Origin: Isoetes taiwanensis
Taxonomy: Eukaryota > Streptophyta > Lycopodiopsida > Isoetales > Isoetaceae
Assembly (NCBI GenBank): GCA_021234155.1
Contig: JAJEKV010000003.1
Coordinates: forward strand, 16,538,386-16,602,385
Direction: 5' to 3'
DNA: 64,000 bases
The position numbers were made by a program, and so were the translations under genes. Below the pieces are notes generated by a model. That model was given only the letters and a program-made list of their open reading frames with translations, did no database searches and was not told where the DNA came from. Positions 1 to 11,406 of the stretch are shown here, piece after piece (within the stretch, counting starts at the first letter, position 1; the number at the start of each line of letters is the position of its first letter).

Positions 1-412
1 TGTTTAATGTGAAAAGTCTGCAACTAAAATATCAAATCCTGAGGATCCAAAAGATTACCAAAATGTGCCAAGAATTTCTTGACCAATTCATCCCAAGAGT
101 TAGCTCCTAAACTTATAACATACTCAAGCCAAGCTCTAACCTCATCATTCTTGAAACATTTTTTAAACTCAGAGAACTTGCATCCTTTTTTGTGCCCATA
201 CTCTTGGTAATACTCCTCAAAAGTCTTTAGAAAATTGTTAGCATTCATGCTTGGATCAAAGGTAGGAACAAGAATAGGCATATTCAACTCAAAGTAATGA
301 CAAGGCATACCTAAATTTGCCTCAGATAGTCACAAAGAGGGTGCTGCAAAAGAGGCTTCATGATTCTCCTGTGCTTTAGCATGGTCAGATGTCTCATTAT
401 TCTCCTGGGGGC
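1..412 (-). pseudogene. gag N-terminal fragment, family B/C Ty3 element
   Basis: Antisense gag start of the same Ty3 family as elements B and C below. From 308 downward it reads a 94-residue stretch with the family motifs PTFDPSMNANNF, EEYYQEYGHKKGCKFSEF and EVRAWLEYV, which match the gag of element C at 29600-29870 almost residue for residue. The frame upstream of 308 (to about 412) is gag-like but carries a TGA. The window edge cuts the rest. To the right it joins directly onto the middle of an LTR, so the PBS and the LTR end next to gag have been deleted. It is the relic of a broken element and is not expected to function. Confidence 0.8.
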
Positions 413-1168
413 CAAACCAGGAATATGCCGTATTTTTTAATTTTGAAAAGCTAGGCTATGGTTTAAAAGGTCACTCATAAAATAGTTGAAGAATTTGGAG
501 CACTTAGGCAATGGTAACCCTAATGTGTTGGGAATATGCCAAGTTTAGGCATCATAATTGGGAATATTCCATAGGGTACACATGTAACATGGTCACTCAT
601 GGCACAATGATAGGTGGGACATAAGGGTATAGGGAGTTGCAAGAAAAGTTAGGCTAGGAGAATTTGCAAAAATGTGGCATAGGAGATGAAAAGAAAAGGG
701 ATAAAAATATATGGAAGGCAATGGTAAGAACAACTCATGGGGGAATAAGATGCATTAGAAAAGGAGGGATTAGGCAAGGCTTGATATGGTATGCAAGGGT
801 GAGCAAAAGAGGGTATAAGGGAAAAATGGCTAGAAAATTTCAAAAGTTTAAGAATACGGTGAAAAAAAAATGGATAAGAATGGCTAAGGGGTGGAATCAA
901 GTACCATGGGGTCTTCCAAACTTTGTCTTCCAATCTTCAAAAGGCATCTTCCAATCTTCTTAACCTATAATCTTAGCATCTTTTAGCTAACTTTGACCTC
1001 AAATGGCATACCTTCATGGAAGTTGACCTTGAATATTTTGTGTTGACTTTTGAAAATTGGTATTGTTTGACCTCCACATCAATGTTGACTACCAAGCTCT
1101 TCTTTGACTTAGTCTCCCTAGTTTCAATATATAGCCAATAATTAGTATGTTGCCCTTTGGGGGCAACA
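413..1168 (-). repeat. Truncated LTR of family B (antisense)
   Basis: Matches about the last 700 bp of the LTR of element B (16900-17649) in the same orientation, including the segment about plant-like TGACCTC repeats and the palindromic LTR terminus GCCCTTTGGGGGC ending in CAACA at 1168. The other half of the LTR is missing, and the gag fragment abuts it at about 412. Confidence 0.8.
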
Positions 1169-2338
1169 TCTCGCCAAAACAAGAAAATGGTTGGTCCCCT
1201 CAGCCATATTATGCCAGAAGGAGTAGATAGAGGGGTCTTCAAACTATGTCAGAGTGTGCAAATGAGGACAAGATGGGATAGAGTGTAGGGTGCAAATATT
1301 GAAGAGATGAGTGTGAGTGTGGTGATGTTGTGGTAATAATGAGGTGAAGTGAGTGTAATGAGTGTGAATATAGTGGTAATATGGTATGGATAGAGTGTGG
1401 TGGGTGAATAAGGATGAAATAAGTATGAGGATGATAAAGAAATGGTGTGAATGAAGTGTGAATGATATAAGGAGGTGAAATGAGTGTACTAGTGCTGAGA
1501 TCTCGCCAAAACAAGAAAATGCATGTCCCTTCTTCAAAAATTTGCAACTCTGCTATGGTGGTGAAGCTGAAATGCAGAGTGCTTTGCTTGGGAATGAATA
1601 CAAGAATGAATATATAGCATTATAACAGGGGGCTTTTCTTTCTGTTTTTGTACTGTTTTCTCTAAGGTTTTCATATGATTTGGTGGCCGTATTCATCCAG
1701 ATGTACTAAATAGTATTTCTAGAGTGCACCCTTTTTGTCAGCCATTGATTTTAGAAAAGGGGCCAAATCCTGTGGTGGAGACTTCTTTATTTTTGGTCCT
1801 CACATTATTTTTAGGGTTTTTTTTAGGGTTGTGTGGCATTTTTTAGGGTTTTTGTGTGTGGCCAAGCTTTTGGGATCAGGTAGAAGCTGCTGGTAATGCA
1901 CTTAAATCTTCGGATCCACATTCTACAAAATCAGCTTCACCATCATAGCAGAGTTGCAAGAATTTGATACTAACTTCCATTTAAAACTCCTTATTCTTGT
2001 TTTCATTCCCAAAAAGAAGAAGAGCACTCTGCAAATCACCCTTACCACCATAGCAGAGTTGCAACTTTTGAAGGTCAAGAAGGAGACATGCATTTTCTTG
2101 TTTTGGCGAAATCTCAAATACTTGCACATTACTCCATCTCCATTCCATCACCACCCTACCTTTTCTCACTCACCATACTCCATTCACATCATTCCATGAC
2201 CACATTCACACTCATTTACACTCTCATTCCATCATGTTTCCACTTGGACACTTTGGTACAAAGTTGAAGACCCCTCTAGTTATTTATTTTTGACATCACA
2301 TGGCTGAGGGGACCAGTCTTTCTCTTGTTTTGGCGAGA
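1169..2338. repeat. Facing pair of family-B 3' untranslated regions
   Basis: An imperfect large inverted repeat. Left arm 1169-1620 is the antisense 3' UTR of a B-type element and right arm 1930-2338 is a sense one, each ending in the motif TTCTTGTTTTGGCGAGA directly against an LTR. Both arms carry the motif again 330 or 230 bp away, and both carry the hairpin unit whose arms read GCACTCTGC and GCAGAGTTGC. The spacer 1620-1930 (T-rich, TTTTAGGG runs) is unrelated to either arm. No coding sequence is seen here. Confidence 0.7.
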
Positions 2339-4303
2339 TGTTGCCCCCAAAGGGCAACACGCTAATTGTGATCTATGCATTCAAACTAAGTCAATTCATC
2401 TTGGAAGACTAGGTCAAAGTTTGGAAGATTCTTGGTATTCAATATTGATATGGAGGTCAAAGGTTGCTCATTCTTCAGGTCAACAAGAGCTCAAGTTGAA
2501 AAGTTCACAAGAGGTATTTTATTTGGGGTCAAGTGCTTATTCAAGAATATTCCCTAGAAGAATCTGGGTTATGAAGTTTGGAAGGCATCTTTTGAAGATT
2601 GGAAGTTAAGAGTTTGGAAGACCCCATGGTACTTGATTCCATCCTTTAGCCATTCTTATCCATTTTTATTCATATTCTATTCTTATCCCTTGGAATTTTC
2701 TAGCCATTTCTCCCTACACCCATATTCTCTTTTGTTCACCCTTGTATACTCTATCATGCTTTGACCAATTACTTCTTTCCCAATGCATCCTTATTTCCCC
2801 ATAAGTTATTCCCACCATTGCCTCCATATCTTTTGCCCTTTTACTTCCTATGCCACATTCTTGCAAATTCCCTTAGCCTAAACCCTCTTGCAACTTCTCA
2901 TACCCTTATGCCTATCTATCATTGTGCCATAAAAAAGCCATGTTATGTGTATACCTCATGGAATATTCCCGTTCATAATGCCCAAAATCTGGCATATTCC
3001 CAAAACATTAGGGTTACCATTGCTTAAATGATCCACCTCTTCAATATTTTTCATGAGTGACCCCTTAAACCATGGCTTAACTTTTCAAAACTATAAAATA
3101 CGGCATATTCCTGGTTTATACTTCAAGAAATACGGGAACCGTATCACGCAAATTTGCAGAAAATACAGCTGCTTCAAACCTAAATATGGAAAGAGCTCGA
3201 ATCATGCCGGAATCGAATTTTTAAGCTATAAAAACTACCTAATCCTGGACTCCCGCTCTTAAGCATCATATTAAGCCTAAATCTAAGCCCTAAGATGCCG
3301 GAATCATTAAATTCAAACTTACATACCAGGGGATCGTCAACAGAAGTTTTTCGAAGGCCCAGACGTACTCAAATCCGACATTGATCATTGTTGAGCAAGA
3401 TCTGAACGATTCTTGAAGTTCCTGAGCACTCCTCAATTGGATTTACAAAGATCTAGTTGACATTACTTTCAAAAAATTATCTTATGTCTTCTGATGATTA
3501 TTTTACTGTATCTGGAGCTATGATGCATCCTTACCTATTGTTATCATGATATATTTACCTTCATATCAATTTAAATTGACTGCCAAGTTGTCAAATCCAT
3601 CTCTGATATTTTTCTTAGCAATTCTTGCCTTAAAATATTTCACAGAAAAACCTTGAGTGTTTTCAAGCACCTTTGGCCCACTAGCCATCTATTCTTAGAG
3701 CCTGTGTGAGCTAGAGGATTTGAAATCATCCAAAAATACCACACCTAGCTCAAGTTATAAAAATTTGCTCACTGTTTTGATCAGTTTTGACTGTATTTTG
3801 CCAAATCCAGCCACAAAAAATACTTTTACAAGTCCAAATGGAAATCTGACTACTTGTCTCTCTTCCTTATCACCATTACATTATATTGCTTTGGAAATTC
3901 CCAAAAACACGCTTGACAACTCCAAATCTCATTTTCTGATCACTGTTTTTCATATTTGACTGCTATTGACCAAGTTTTGACCCCACTTTGAGATCGAATA
4001 ACTCTCAAATTTAGTCTCTGACTTGGTCAGGGACTTTATCATTGGATACCTACAACTTTTTTGAGCCAGTCTACAGCAGTTGACTCGAGAAATCAACCCA
4101 CATTTCATCACCACATCTGTTTTAGTAAAGGTACCATTTTTTTGAAATGGGAAAGGTATAGAACTTCAAATTTTTGAGCTTCTCTATAAATTTATCTTGC
4201 ATAGACTGATCACCTTAAGTGATCTGGAGGTTCTAACCCCAATTTGGGTGAAAACTTAGATTGGTTCATTGTGGTTGACCTTTAAGCCAGGTTTAGGGTC
4301 AAC
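2339..4303 (+). repeat. Complete LTR, family B (sense), copy D1
   Basis: A full-length LTR of about 1965 bp. It starts TGTTGCCC at 2339 and ends GGGTCAACA at 4303, the reverse complement of the ends of element B. It has the terminal hairpin (TGTTGCCC and GGGCAACA at 2339-2359) and, near its 3' end, the PBS-like TGGAGGTTCTA at 4225-4235. It differs from the LTRs of element B at many positions, so it is an older insertion. No PBS follows it. Confidence 0.8.
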
Positions 4304-4592
4304 ACAGGGAGGCATGCATTTTCTTGTTTTGGCGAGTTCTCAACATCTGCACATTCATCTCACCCTCATACACTCCATTCCCATCATCACCTTATCATAT
4401 TCACATTCATTTCCACGTTTTTCACTCATCATATTCCACTCACATTCTCACACTACCATATTCACCTTTGCTCCACCAACACTTGCACTTTACACTCTTT
4501 CTCTCTACCATAACTCTCACTTGGACACTTTGGTACAAAGTTGAAGACCCTTTATGGCTGAGGGGACCAGCCATTTTCTTGTTTTGGCGAGA
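4304..4592 (+). repeat. Residual internal region between two LTRs
   Basis: 289 bp that match the repeated 3' UTR of element B: the motif TTTTCTTGTTTTGGCGAG near 4320 and again at 4573-4592, with CACTCATTCTCAC-like low-complexity filler between. PBS, gag and pol are all missing, so this element is reduced to LTR - 3' UTR - LTR by a large internal deletion. Confidence 0.75.
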
Positions 4593-5800
4593 TGTTGCCC
4601 CCAAGGGGCAACATACTAACTGATGGTTTATGTATTGAAGTTAGGACAAATCATTTTGGAAGGCTAAGTCAAAGAGGAGCTTGGTAGTCAACATTGATGT
4701 GGAGGTCAAACAACATATATCTTCAAAGGTCAATACTCAAGGTCAACTTTTATGGAATGTACTCTATTTGAGGTCAAGGTTAGTCAAAAAGGTGATGGGT
4801 TAAAAAGATTGGAAGATGCTTTTTGAAGATTGGAAGTTAGAGTTTGGAAGACCCCATGGTACTTGATTCCACCCCTAGGCCATTCTTATCCAATTTTTAT
4901 TCACACTCTATTTCCATCCTTTTGAAATTTCCTAGCCATTTCTCCCCAAACTCATATTCTCTTTTGCTCACCCTTGCATACCCTACCATACTTTGCCTAA
5001 TTCCTTCTTTTTTAATGTATCTTTATTCTCCCATAAATTATCCTCACCATTGCCCTCCATGTTTCTTACCCCCTTTTCTTTTCACTTCCTATGCCATATT
5101 TTTGCAAATTCCCCTAGCCTAATTCTTCTTGCAATTTTTATGCTCATCTACCATGGTGTCCTAAGAAGCCATGTTGTATGTATACTCTATGGAATATTCC
5201 CAATTATGATGCCCAAGCTTGGTATATTCCCAAAAACATTAGGGTTACCATTGCCTAGGTGATCCAATTCTTCAATTATTTCATGAGTGATCCCTTAAAC
5301 CATGGCCAAGCTTTTCAAAATTATAAAATACAGCATATTCCTGGTTTATACCTCAAGAAATACAGTCACTGTATCGCGCGAATTCTCAGAAAATACAGCT
5401 GCTTCAAACCTAAATCTGGAAATGAGCTTGAATCACGCCGGAATCGAATTCTTAAGCTTTAAGAACTGCCTAATCTTGGACTTCCGCTCTTAAGCATCAT
5501 ATTAAGCCTAAATCTAAGCCCAAGATGCCGGAATCATTAAATCTAAACTTATATACCTGGGGATCATTGACAGAAGTTTTTTGAAGGCCCAAACGCATCA
5601 AACCTCAACATTGATACATGTTGAGCATGATCTGAAGACGTTTATGAAGTATCTGAGCATTCCACAGTTCGATTTGAGAAAATTGGATTGATATTCCTGT
5701 TATGATTTTATTATATGACCTTTTGAGATATTTTGATGATTGATTTATGATCCTGAGACCTCTATTCATCTTGTATTACCTTCATATAAATGATTTGTGC
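4593..5800 (+). repeat. 3'-truncated LTR, family B, copy D2
   Basis: Starts TGTTGCCCCC at 4593 and follows the LTR of element B and copy D1 to about 5800 (ACCTTCATATAAATG), where similarity stops. The last ~700 bp of the LTR are missing. Confidence 0.7.
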
Positions 5801-6458
5801 TATCTTTTGAAACACATACTATATTGAGCTTGAATGCTGCAAAAGAATGGAATGGCTACAACTAAGCTATTCCTTTTGTGACGTTAAAAAGAGTTTTTTT
5901 CTTTCTTTTGCCAGATTGATGTATTTCTGTTTGTATTGCATCTTAATTCCAGATGCACTTAATTTTCAAATGAACATACCAATATACTCATTACAACGGA
6001 TGCAACCAGGAAATAGCACATAAACTACAAGGCCTTCACATTGGACGCATGCAGGACATCTAATGGCACGTAAAGTGCCTTTCCAGTTTACTGCAACATT
6101 CACATGGCACTCATCTCGCTAATGTTACCTTTGCTTTCACTATTTATTTGTGCTATCATAGCCCCAGAATGGTGTTACAAAAATATATTATGCCAATGTA
6201 CATATGTTACTCCTTTATGTTGAACAACAAATGTTCTTTATGCATTTTATGCAACGACAAAATGGAAACCTTTAATAGAATGGTGGTATTGGAACATCGG
6301 TATCTTGACATTCATGCCACTAAAACCAAAGCCAAACCAAATGTATATATATATGTATCAATAAACAGATAAGACTAACACTTATGCGCATAATTCACTA
6401 TACAACCATATGTATCAAGAAACAGAAACACAGAAAACAACACTTATATTTTAGAAGT
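5801..6458. other. AT-rich sequence, no gene recognised
   Basis: No coding similarity, LTR or tandem repeat seen. The 74-codon open frame at 6148-6372 has no family motif and looks like chance. Confidence 0.4.
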
Positions 6459-6878
6459 TCTATTATAATAAAACATTTGAGATAAATATGCAGACATTCT
6501 TGAGAAAACATAAACCATATTATACAATAGTGATGCATCTTTCCTTTAATAATGCATTACTTAGATGCTTCTGATAGAAGCAAGAGGCAAACCAATTTCA
6601 ACAAAGCAAGCTCACTCACATCATTTGGAATGAATCATCAGTAGTTGCTACACTTATAATGTTCCTTTAAGACCCCTCTAACCATTCATAATTCATCATA
6701 TTCAAGATTGACTCTATATAACTCTACACTTCATAATTGAATACATACCCATTGAAAAACTTTAACAAGCCCACTTGCACTCTTGCCTACAATTTGATGC
6801 TTACCTCCTCCGTGGACGTTAAAATAATATCTATCTTAATTATGTACTAGGCCCGGCAACGCCGGGCACCATTACTAG
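6459..6878 (+). mobile_element. Probable short non-autonomous Helitron; 3' end secure
   Basis: The 3' end is convincing: hairpin arms GCCCGGC (6851-6857) and GCCGGGC (6861-6867), an 8-nt gap, then CTAG at 6875-6878 followed by T, as Helitrons end. The 5' end is tentative: TCTATTATAATAAAA at 6459 resembles the Helitron start at 53761, but the base before it is T instead of the expected A. If the start is wrong the element extends further left. The 3' tail matches the two other Helitron ends in this window (GGGCAC then CTAG). Confidence 0.5.
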
Positions 6879-8601
6879 TACACAATAAACCCTGTTATTG
6901 GCTATGAAAAGTTAAGAACTGCACTTGACTATGTGAAATGTCTCTGAACTGCATGTCAAAGAAACCAGCCAAGGCTCTGTTTCAAGTGCTCCAATTGTTG
7001 GCTGAAAGTAAAACAATACGTTATAGACAAAAAAGTTATATGTTATAGCAATAACTGCTGCTCAGGATTAACACTGTTCATTAGTATGGCTTTATTCTTG
7101 CGCCAAGTTCAAGTTGGATAGACCGAAAATATCAACATGTTGAAAGGAGAATAATTGTGTTTGACAAATGATAAGTCAAACTTCTAGGAATATGAGACCT
7201 ATAAGTAACAAAATAGGCCACACACACTGAACCACTGAGATGGCTTTTGCACCTGCATATCACAATGTACAATCAGAAGCCAATTGTACCAGCTTCCAAA
7301 TCCAGACCCAAGACCACTATTGGAAGAAAGCTGTGGAGGACTGGGGGAAACTAGGATTATTGTTGTCCAAAGCAAGACCATATTCAGGCATGCCCTGCAC
7401 ATACTTACTGTGTTTAGGTGCCGATGGCAAACCATGAACAGGTGAAATGTCTTGAAAATGTTGTCTGTTCATCATTCCCATTGCCTGCTTAATGCTTTTC
7501 AATCTTAAGCGCTTTGTGACATTGCAGACATCCTAGAACAACCCCATAGATGTTTGTAATACAACTCTAAGTAAGAGTTGCAAACTTCTAATAGGACATA
7601 CTCTGCATCTCTTTTAACAGGAATGTATGTATGGCATTTTAGTGATTAACAAACGTAAAATACTTATTGCACCATTGCAGAATCTTAAATGAAAATGAGG
7701 TGTCCTTGTCAAAATTATATTGCCAGAAACAATGGCAATATTGTAAAAAGAATAGATTGAACTTTTCATACAAAAAAATGGACAGATATAACTCTACTGG
7801 AAACAGAAAATGTACCAAGTTACACGCCATTGTCTTTCTCGTAGTCCCCTTACACATAGGTTAAAGGTTAAAGCTGCATAGCTTTAAAAAATATCAGTAA
7901 TTTCGATTAAAACTGATATGCTAACAAATCTTTATATGCTTCTGATTTATTCTTTGGTGCCAAAATTAAGTCCTCTTATTTCAAATGCAAATCTTCATAA
8001 AGAAGGAATACAAAAATAGATATATCTACCTAGTTGTCCTCCATAATTGTTCAAAATGATGCGATGCCCGTACAAAAATAAACATCTACTTGGCTGTCCT
8101 CTAGAACTGTTCCAAATGATGTGTTATTGGCTTGCCTTGATAGTTCCAAATAAAACCTACAGAAAACAATATGGCAGTGAATGTCTATATTAAGGCAAAA
8201 AATCCATCTATAACATTTATGGAAAGCAACATTTTTTGAAGAGCAAGCAAAGCAGAAAGAGATTGTTTGCTATGAAATGCATATTGTTCACCTGCATGGT
8301 TTCAAAAACGTAAACCACCAGGGAGCCAAAATTCCTGGATTTTGGCTTAATTGTTTAAAACAGGTATTTTTTGGGTTGTAGGCTTCTGGCGGTGCCGCTT
8401 ACAGCACTGCCACAAGTACATTAAAATTTTGTCTCAAAATTTAATGCCTCAAAATCGATCATTGATAGTATCAAACAACATATTAAGATCAAAGATCTGA
8501 CTGAGTGATCAAACAACAGATTAAGATCAAAGATCAAAGATCAAACAACAGATTACAAAAATGGACCATTGAGTGATCAAAATTTAATGGCTCAAAATCA
8601 A
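6879..8601. other. No gene recognised; possible degenerate exon near 7320-7540
   Basis: On the minus strand about 7540-7320 reads an open frame with NRQHFQDISPVHGLPS, which looks exon-like, but I cannot assign it. Elsewhere there are short direct repeats: GATCAAAGATCAAA and CAAACAACAGATTA recur at 8475-8560, and TTTAATG(G/C)CTCAAAATC recurs at 8439 and 8583. Confidence 0.35.
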
Positions 8602-8890
8602 TCACTGATCGCCACTTGAATCGGGTAGAACAAAGGTGCAGTTATTAAATGTCGCTCCCACTTGATCTGCTTCATCTTTATATTTCATTTCTGCAATATC
8701 CTTCAGCTTACCCTCTTCTGCCTGATGGAATGCATAGGCATGGGAAATACAACTCTGAAGCCTCTGATGGCTGAAAGTTCTTTCTACCACTGATAAGCTC
8801 AAGTAACATCAACCCAAAGCTATAAACATCATTCTTCTCCGATTTTGCTAGCTTATAGAGCCATTCAGGAGCTAGGTAACCACTGCACCC
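8602..8890 (-). pseudogene. Receptor-like Ser/Thr kinase exon fragment (C-lobe)
   Basis: The antisense reading begins after a good splice acceptor (TTCTGTTGCAG) at 8890 and gives the kinase subdomain VIII-IX signature of plant receptor-like kinases: GYLAPEWL, then [20 protein letters not shown]. Downstream the frame changes at about 8745, after SELYFP, to continue as [18 protein letters not shown]. This order is typical of the C-lobe of G-type lectin S-receptor-like kinases of the SD2-5 class, which are membrane kinases. The ATP-binding lobe, catalytic loop and extracellular domains are absent from the flanking sequence, and the frame is shifted once, so this is a broken fragment. Its neighbour is the LTR of element A, 360 bp away. 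The subfamily is an inference; the kinase assignment is firm. Confidence 0.75.
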
Positions 8891-9248
8891 CTGCAACAGA
8901 ACCAAAAACTGAATGAATGAAGCAAGAAAGTCGATGAATGAAGCAAAGAACTCGAGGAATGAAGCTAGAAAGTCGAGGATGAAGGTAATACTTCAAGATG
9001 ACCTACAAGAAAGATAAACATTTGTTAGAAACAAGCAAACAGGAAGGCAAGAACATAAAGGAGGCAAGCACGGCCGAAAACTTGCATGCAACAAACAAAA
9101 CAGGGCTTGATCTTCAAAGAAAAGCTCCCTATTGTGAAAAAACTCGATCCAACAAGCGCCAGATACAACCAGCTCAAAAAACTCGTCAAATCATCAAGCG
9201 CCTCAACGGAATGACGTAGCGCCATCACCGAAGCTCTGGAGCTCCGCC
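8891..9248. other. Intron-like or intergenic remnant, nothing recognised
   Basis: Contains three degenerate direct copies of a GAATGAAGC(A/T)AGAAAGTCGA-type unit at 8912-8975. No coding similarity. It ends at the target-site duplication of element A. Confidence 0.4.
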
Positions 9249-9253
9249 ATAGC

Positions 9254-10711
9254 TGTGATGACCCTTACTTCCTCTACGATGCTCCCATCATATCAGAAGG
9301 CAGAGTTCATCCCCCTAACAGCCAAACTGGCAGGGGCCATACACCTGACACCAATCCCAAGAACTGGGTCAATGAGGAAGAGTGGATGGGTCATTTGCCC
9401 CGTCTTCCTTCGGGATCGACCTAGCTACGGAAGCGCGAATAAACATGAGCACATGACATCGATACATCAATAAGATCACCTCGAAGGGTGAATACACCAT
9501 AACATAGCATGAGTAACGAAGTCAATGCAGACCGAATTCATGGCAAATGGATTGGGCTGGTATAAGAACATGGCTGTTGGGTAGTCCACTCCATCTGCCC
9601 CTCCCGTGCACACTTTGCAGAGTAGGTTGAAAAGTATTGGGACCGGACTGTAGCCTGCCGGGTACATAGCCAAGGGGGCTATTGCTGGGTTGCATCTCCC
9701 CAGCCCCGATGGGGCAGGAGGAGAGTCACCTCCCCTCCAGAGGCATGCATGCCCATCACAGGCGGCTAGAGGGCCACTGCCCATATTTGACTTGAACCCC
9801 ATTGAAGGTGACGCATCACCCAAGAGATGTCGAGCTCATGCCTTGCCCACACGCAGTGGCAAACCATTAAGCCTAGCCCACTAAGATTCCTGGTAGGCTT
9901 TACACACCAGAGGGATCAATCAGTGATGGGACAAGTCCCCCTTATTCCACCGGTCTAGCCCCGCCACCCACAACCAGGCGGGCTCTTGCACACGGGCCGC
10001 ATTAATTTGGAATTAATGAGGCTATCTAGATACATCAACTACTGAGGCTTTCAGGGCCTCTACCCCCCTTCCCAATACACAGGAGAGCATCTATCAAAGA
10101 ACATCATCATCATCAAGACTGGAATATAGAATAACATCTAATCTATCTACCTAAACATCCACAGTTAGGTTCCTTTGTTAGGGCTTATGATCTTAGACTC
10201 TATAAGGCCTCTAAGGTTGAACTAATATGCTAAACCAGCCCATTGCCGGACTAAGAGTCGGCATTGCACAACAGAATGACAATTTACCTGATCCCTGACT
10301 TGCTCCAGCTCCTCGAAATATGTCCATGCCTTCAATCAGGCTGAAGTAGCTGCTCCTAGAAGATCTGTTGTGCAAATGCGGCTTATCGACGCCTGGCAAT
10401 GCGAACTAGGATCTTGGCTTGGCCAGAATGGCCCAAGGAAGCCAAAATGCGAAAGGGAAAAGGTTTAGGGTTTCCCTTTTGGTTCCTTACATGGGAACTT
10501 TTAGGGTTAGGGTTAAAAGGGGTCAAATGGGTTATTGCCACTTGGCAAGGGGGGTTATAGTTGTATATGTTTATTATGCATGCACAACATCCGAGGTTGC
10601 CTCCTAGGTGCAACCCTTCACGGCTCTCACATACTTGTCATGCTGACATGTACGTGTGACGTGGCAATATAATATACGTATTTGGATCGTATGTTATACT
10701 GGAACGTCACA
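9254..10711 (-). repeat. Element A 3' LTR
   Basis: Starts TGTGATGACCC and ends GGAACGTCACA on the + strand. It pairs with 44015-45531 across its full length. It is about 60 bp shorter, mainly from a deletion next to about 9514 that removes sequence kept at 44259-44345 in the other LTR. Near 10498-10520 it has degenerate telomere-like TTAGGG repeats, also present in the other LTR. Confidence 0.92.
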
Positions 10712-11406
10712 ATCTCCCCACCAGCATCACGCGTCTCCCCATCTTGGAAACCTGCATACCCTACAATTACATTTGATATATATAATTTTACAACATAATT
10801 ACCCCAAGGTACTATTTCAATTTATCATAACACATCCTTGTTTAATATCATACTATGGTAAGAGGTTCTTTGATCTTCTTGCTTTATCGTCTATTATTCA
10901 CAAAATTTTATGGCTTACACCATTATCATTAATATAGTTTCAAAAATTCTCTAATTAAGGTTCCGTATCGTTTCCTTACAACACATTATGACAAAACATG
11001 TGTTGCAAGTCTTCGCAGTGCGACCTTCCTGCTGCTAGACTCTCCTATTGGCCTACAGGTCCAACTCTACGTCAGTATACATTTAATTATTATAAAGTTG
11101 GTTGTTAGGGAACCACCCATTAATTACAATTTATATGAATGCAAGTCTAATCTCCTGGCATATGAAGATTATGTTTCTTCCATCTTGGCCGTGGAGACAG
11201 CGCCCTATCATGCCTAGGATGATCACTCATGCCTACACCTTTAGTTGCCTTTGGCGTGAAGGGCGGCGTCCTTCCCGTATTTAGGCGTGAAGGATGGCGT
11301 CCTTCCCCTGGTAGGCATTGACTAGAGGTGCTTTTCTATCAATGCATGCCTGAATGATCTCTTATCTCTCAAGGTCATCTACTTCTGTGGGACGGAAGTA
11401 GACTTT
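10712..11406 (-). other. Element A 3' untranslated region with polypurine tract
   Basis: On the minus strand GGTGGGGAGA (10713-10722) sits one base from the 3' LTR, a standard polypurine tract. The rest carries no coding similarity. It holds two short copies of GGCGTGAAGG(G/A)(C/T)GGCGTCCTTCCC around 11257-11310. Confidence 0.8.

Noticed and set aside
5801-6878. Helitron start at 5801 (TCTTTTGAAA)
   Set aside because: Poor match to the AT-rich Helitron start and the LTR interrupted there does not resume after 6878.
7320-7540. SEUSS-like co-regulator exon
   Set aside because: HFQDISPVHGLP resembles a phrase I associate with that family, but too short and uncertain to name.
9476-9823. 115-codon frame, also at 44310-44645
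   Set aside because: Inside the LTRs of element A, antisense and sense frames both open through GC-rich sequence; no family resemblance.
10498-10520. Interstitial telomere
   Set aside because: Only two or three degenerate TTAGGG units, present in both LTRs of element A, so part of the LTR.
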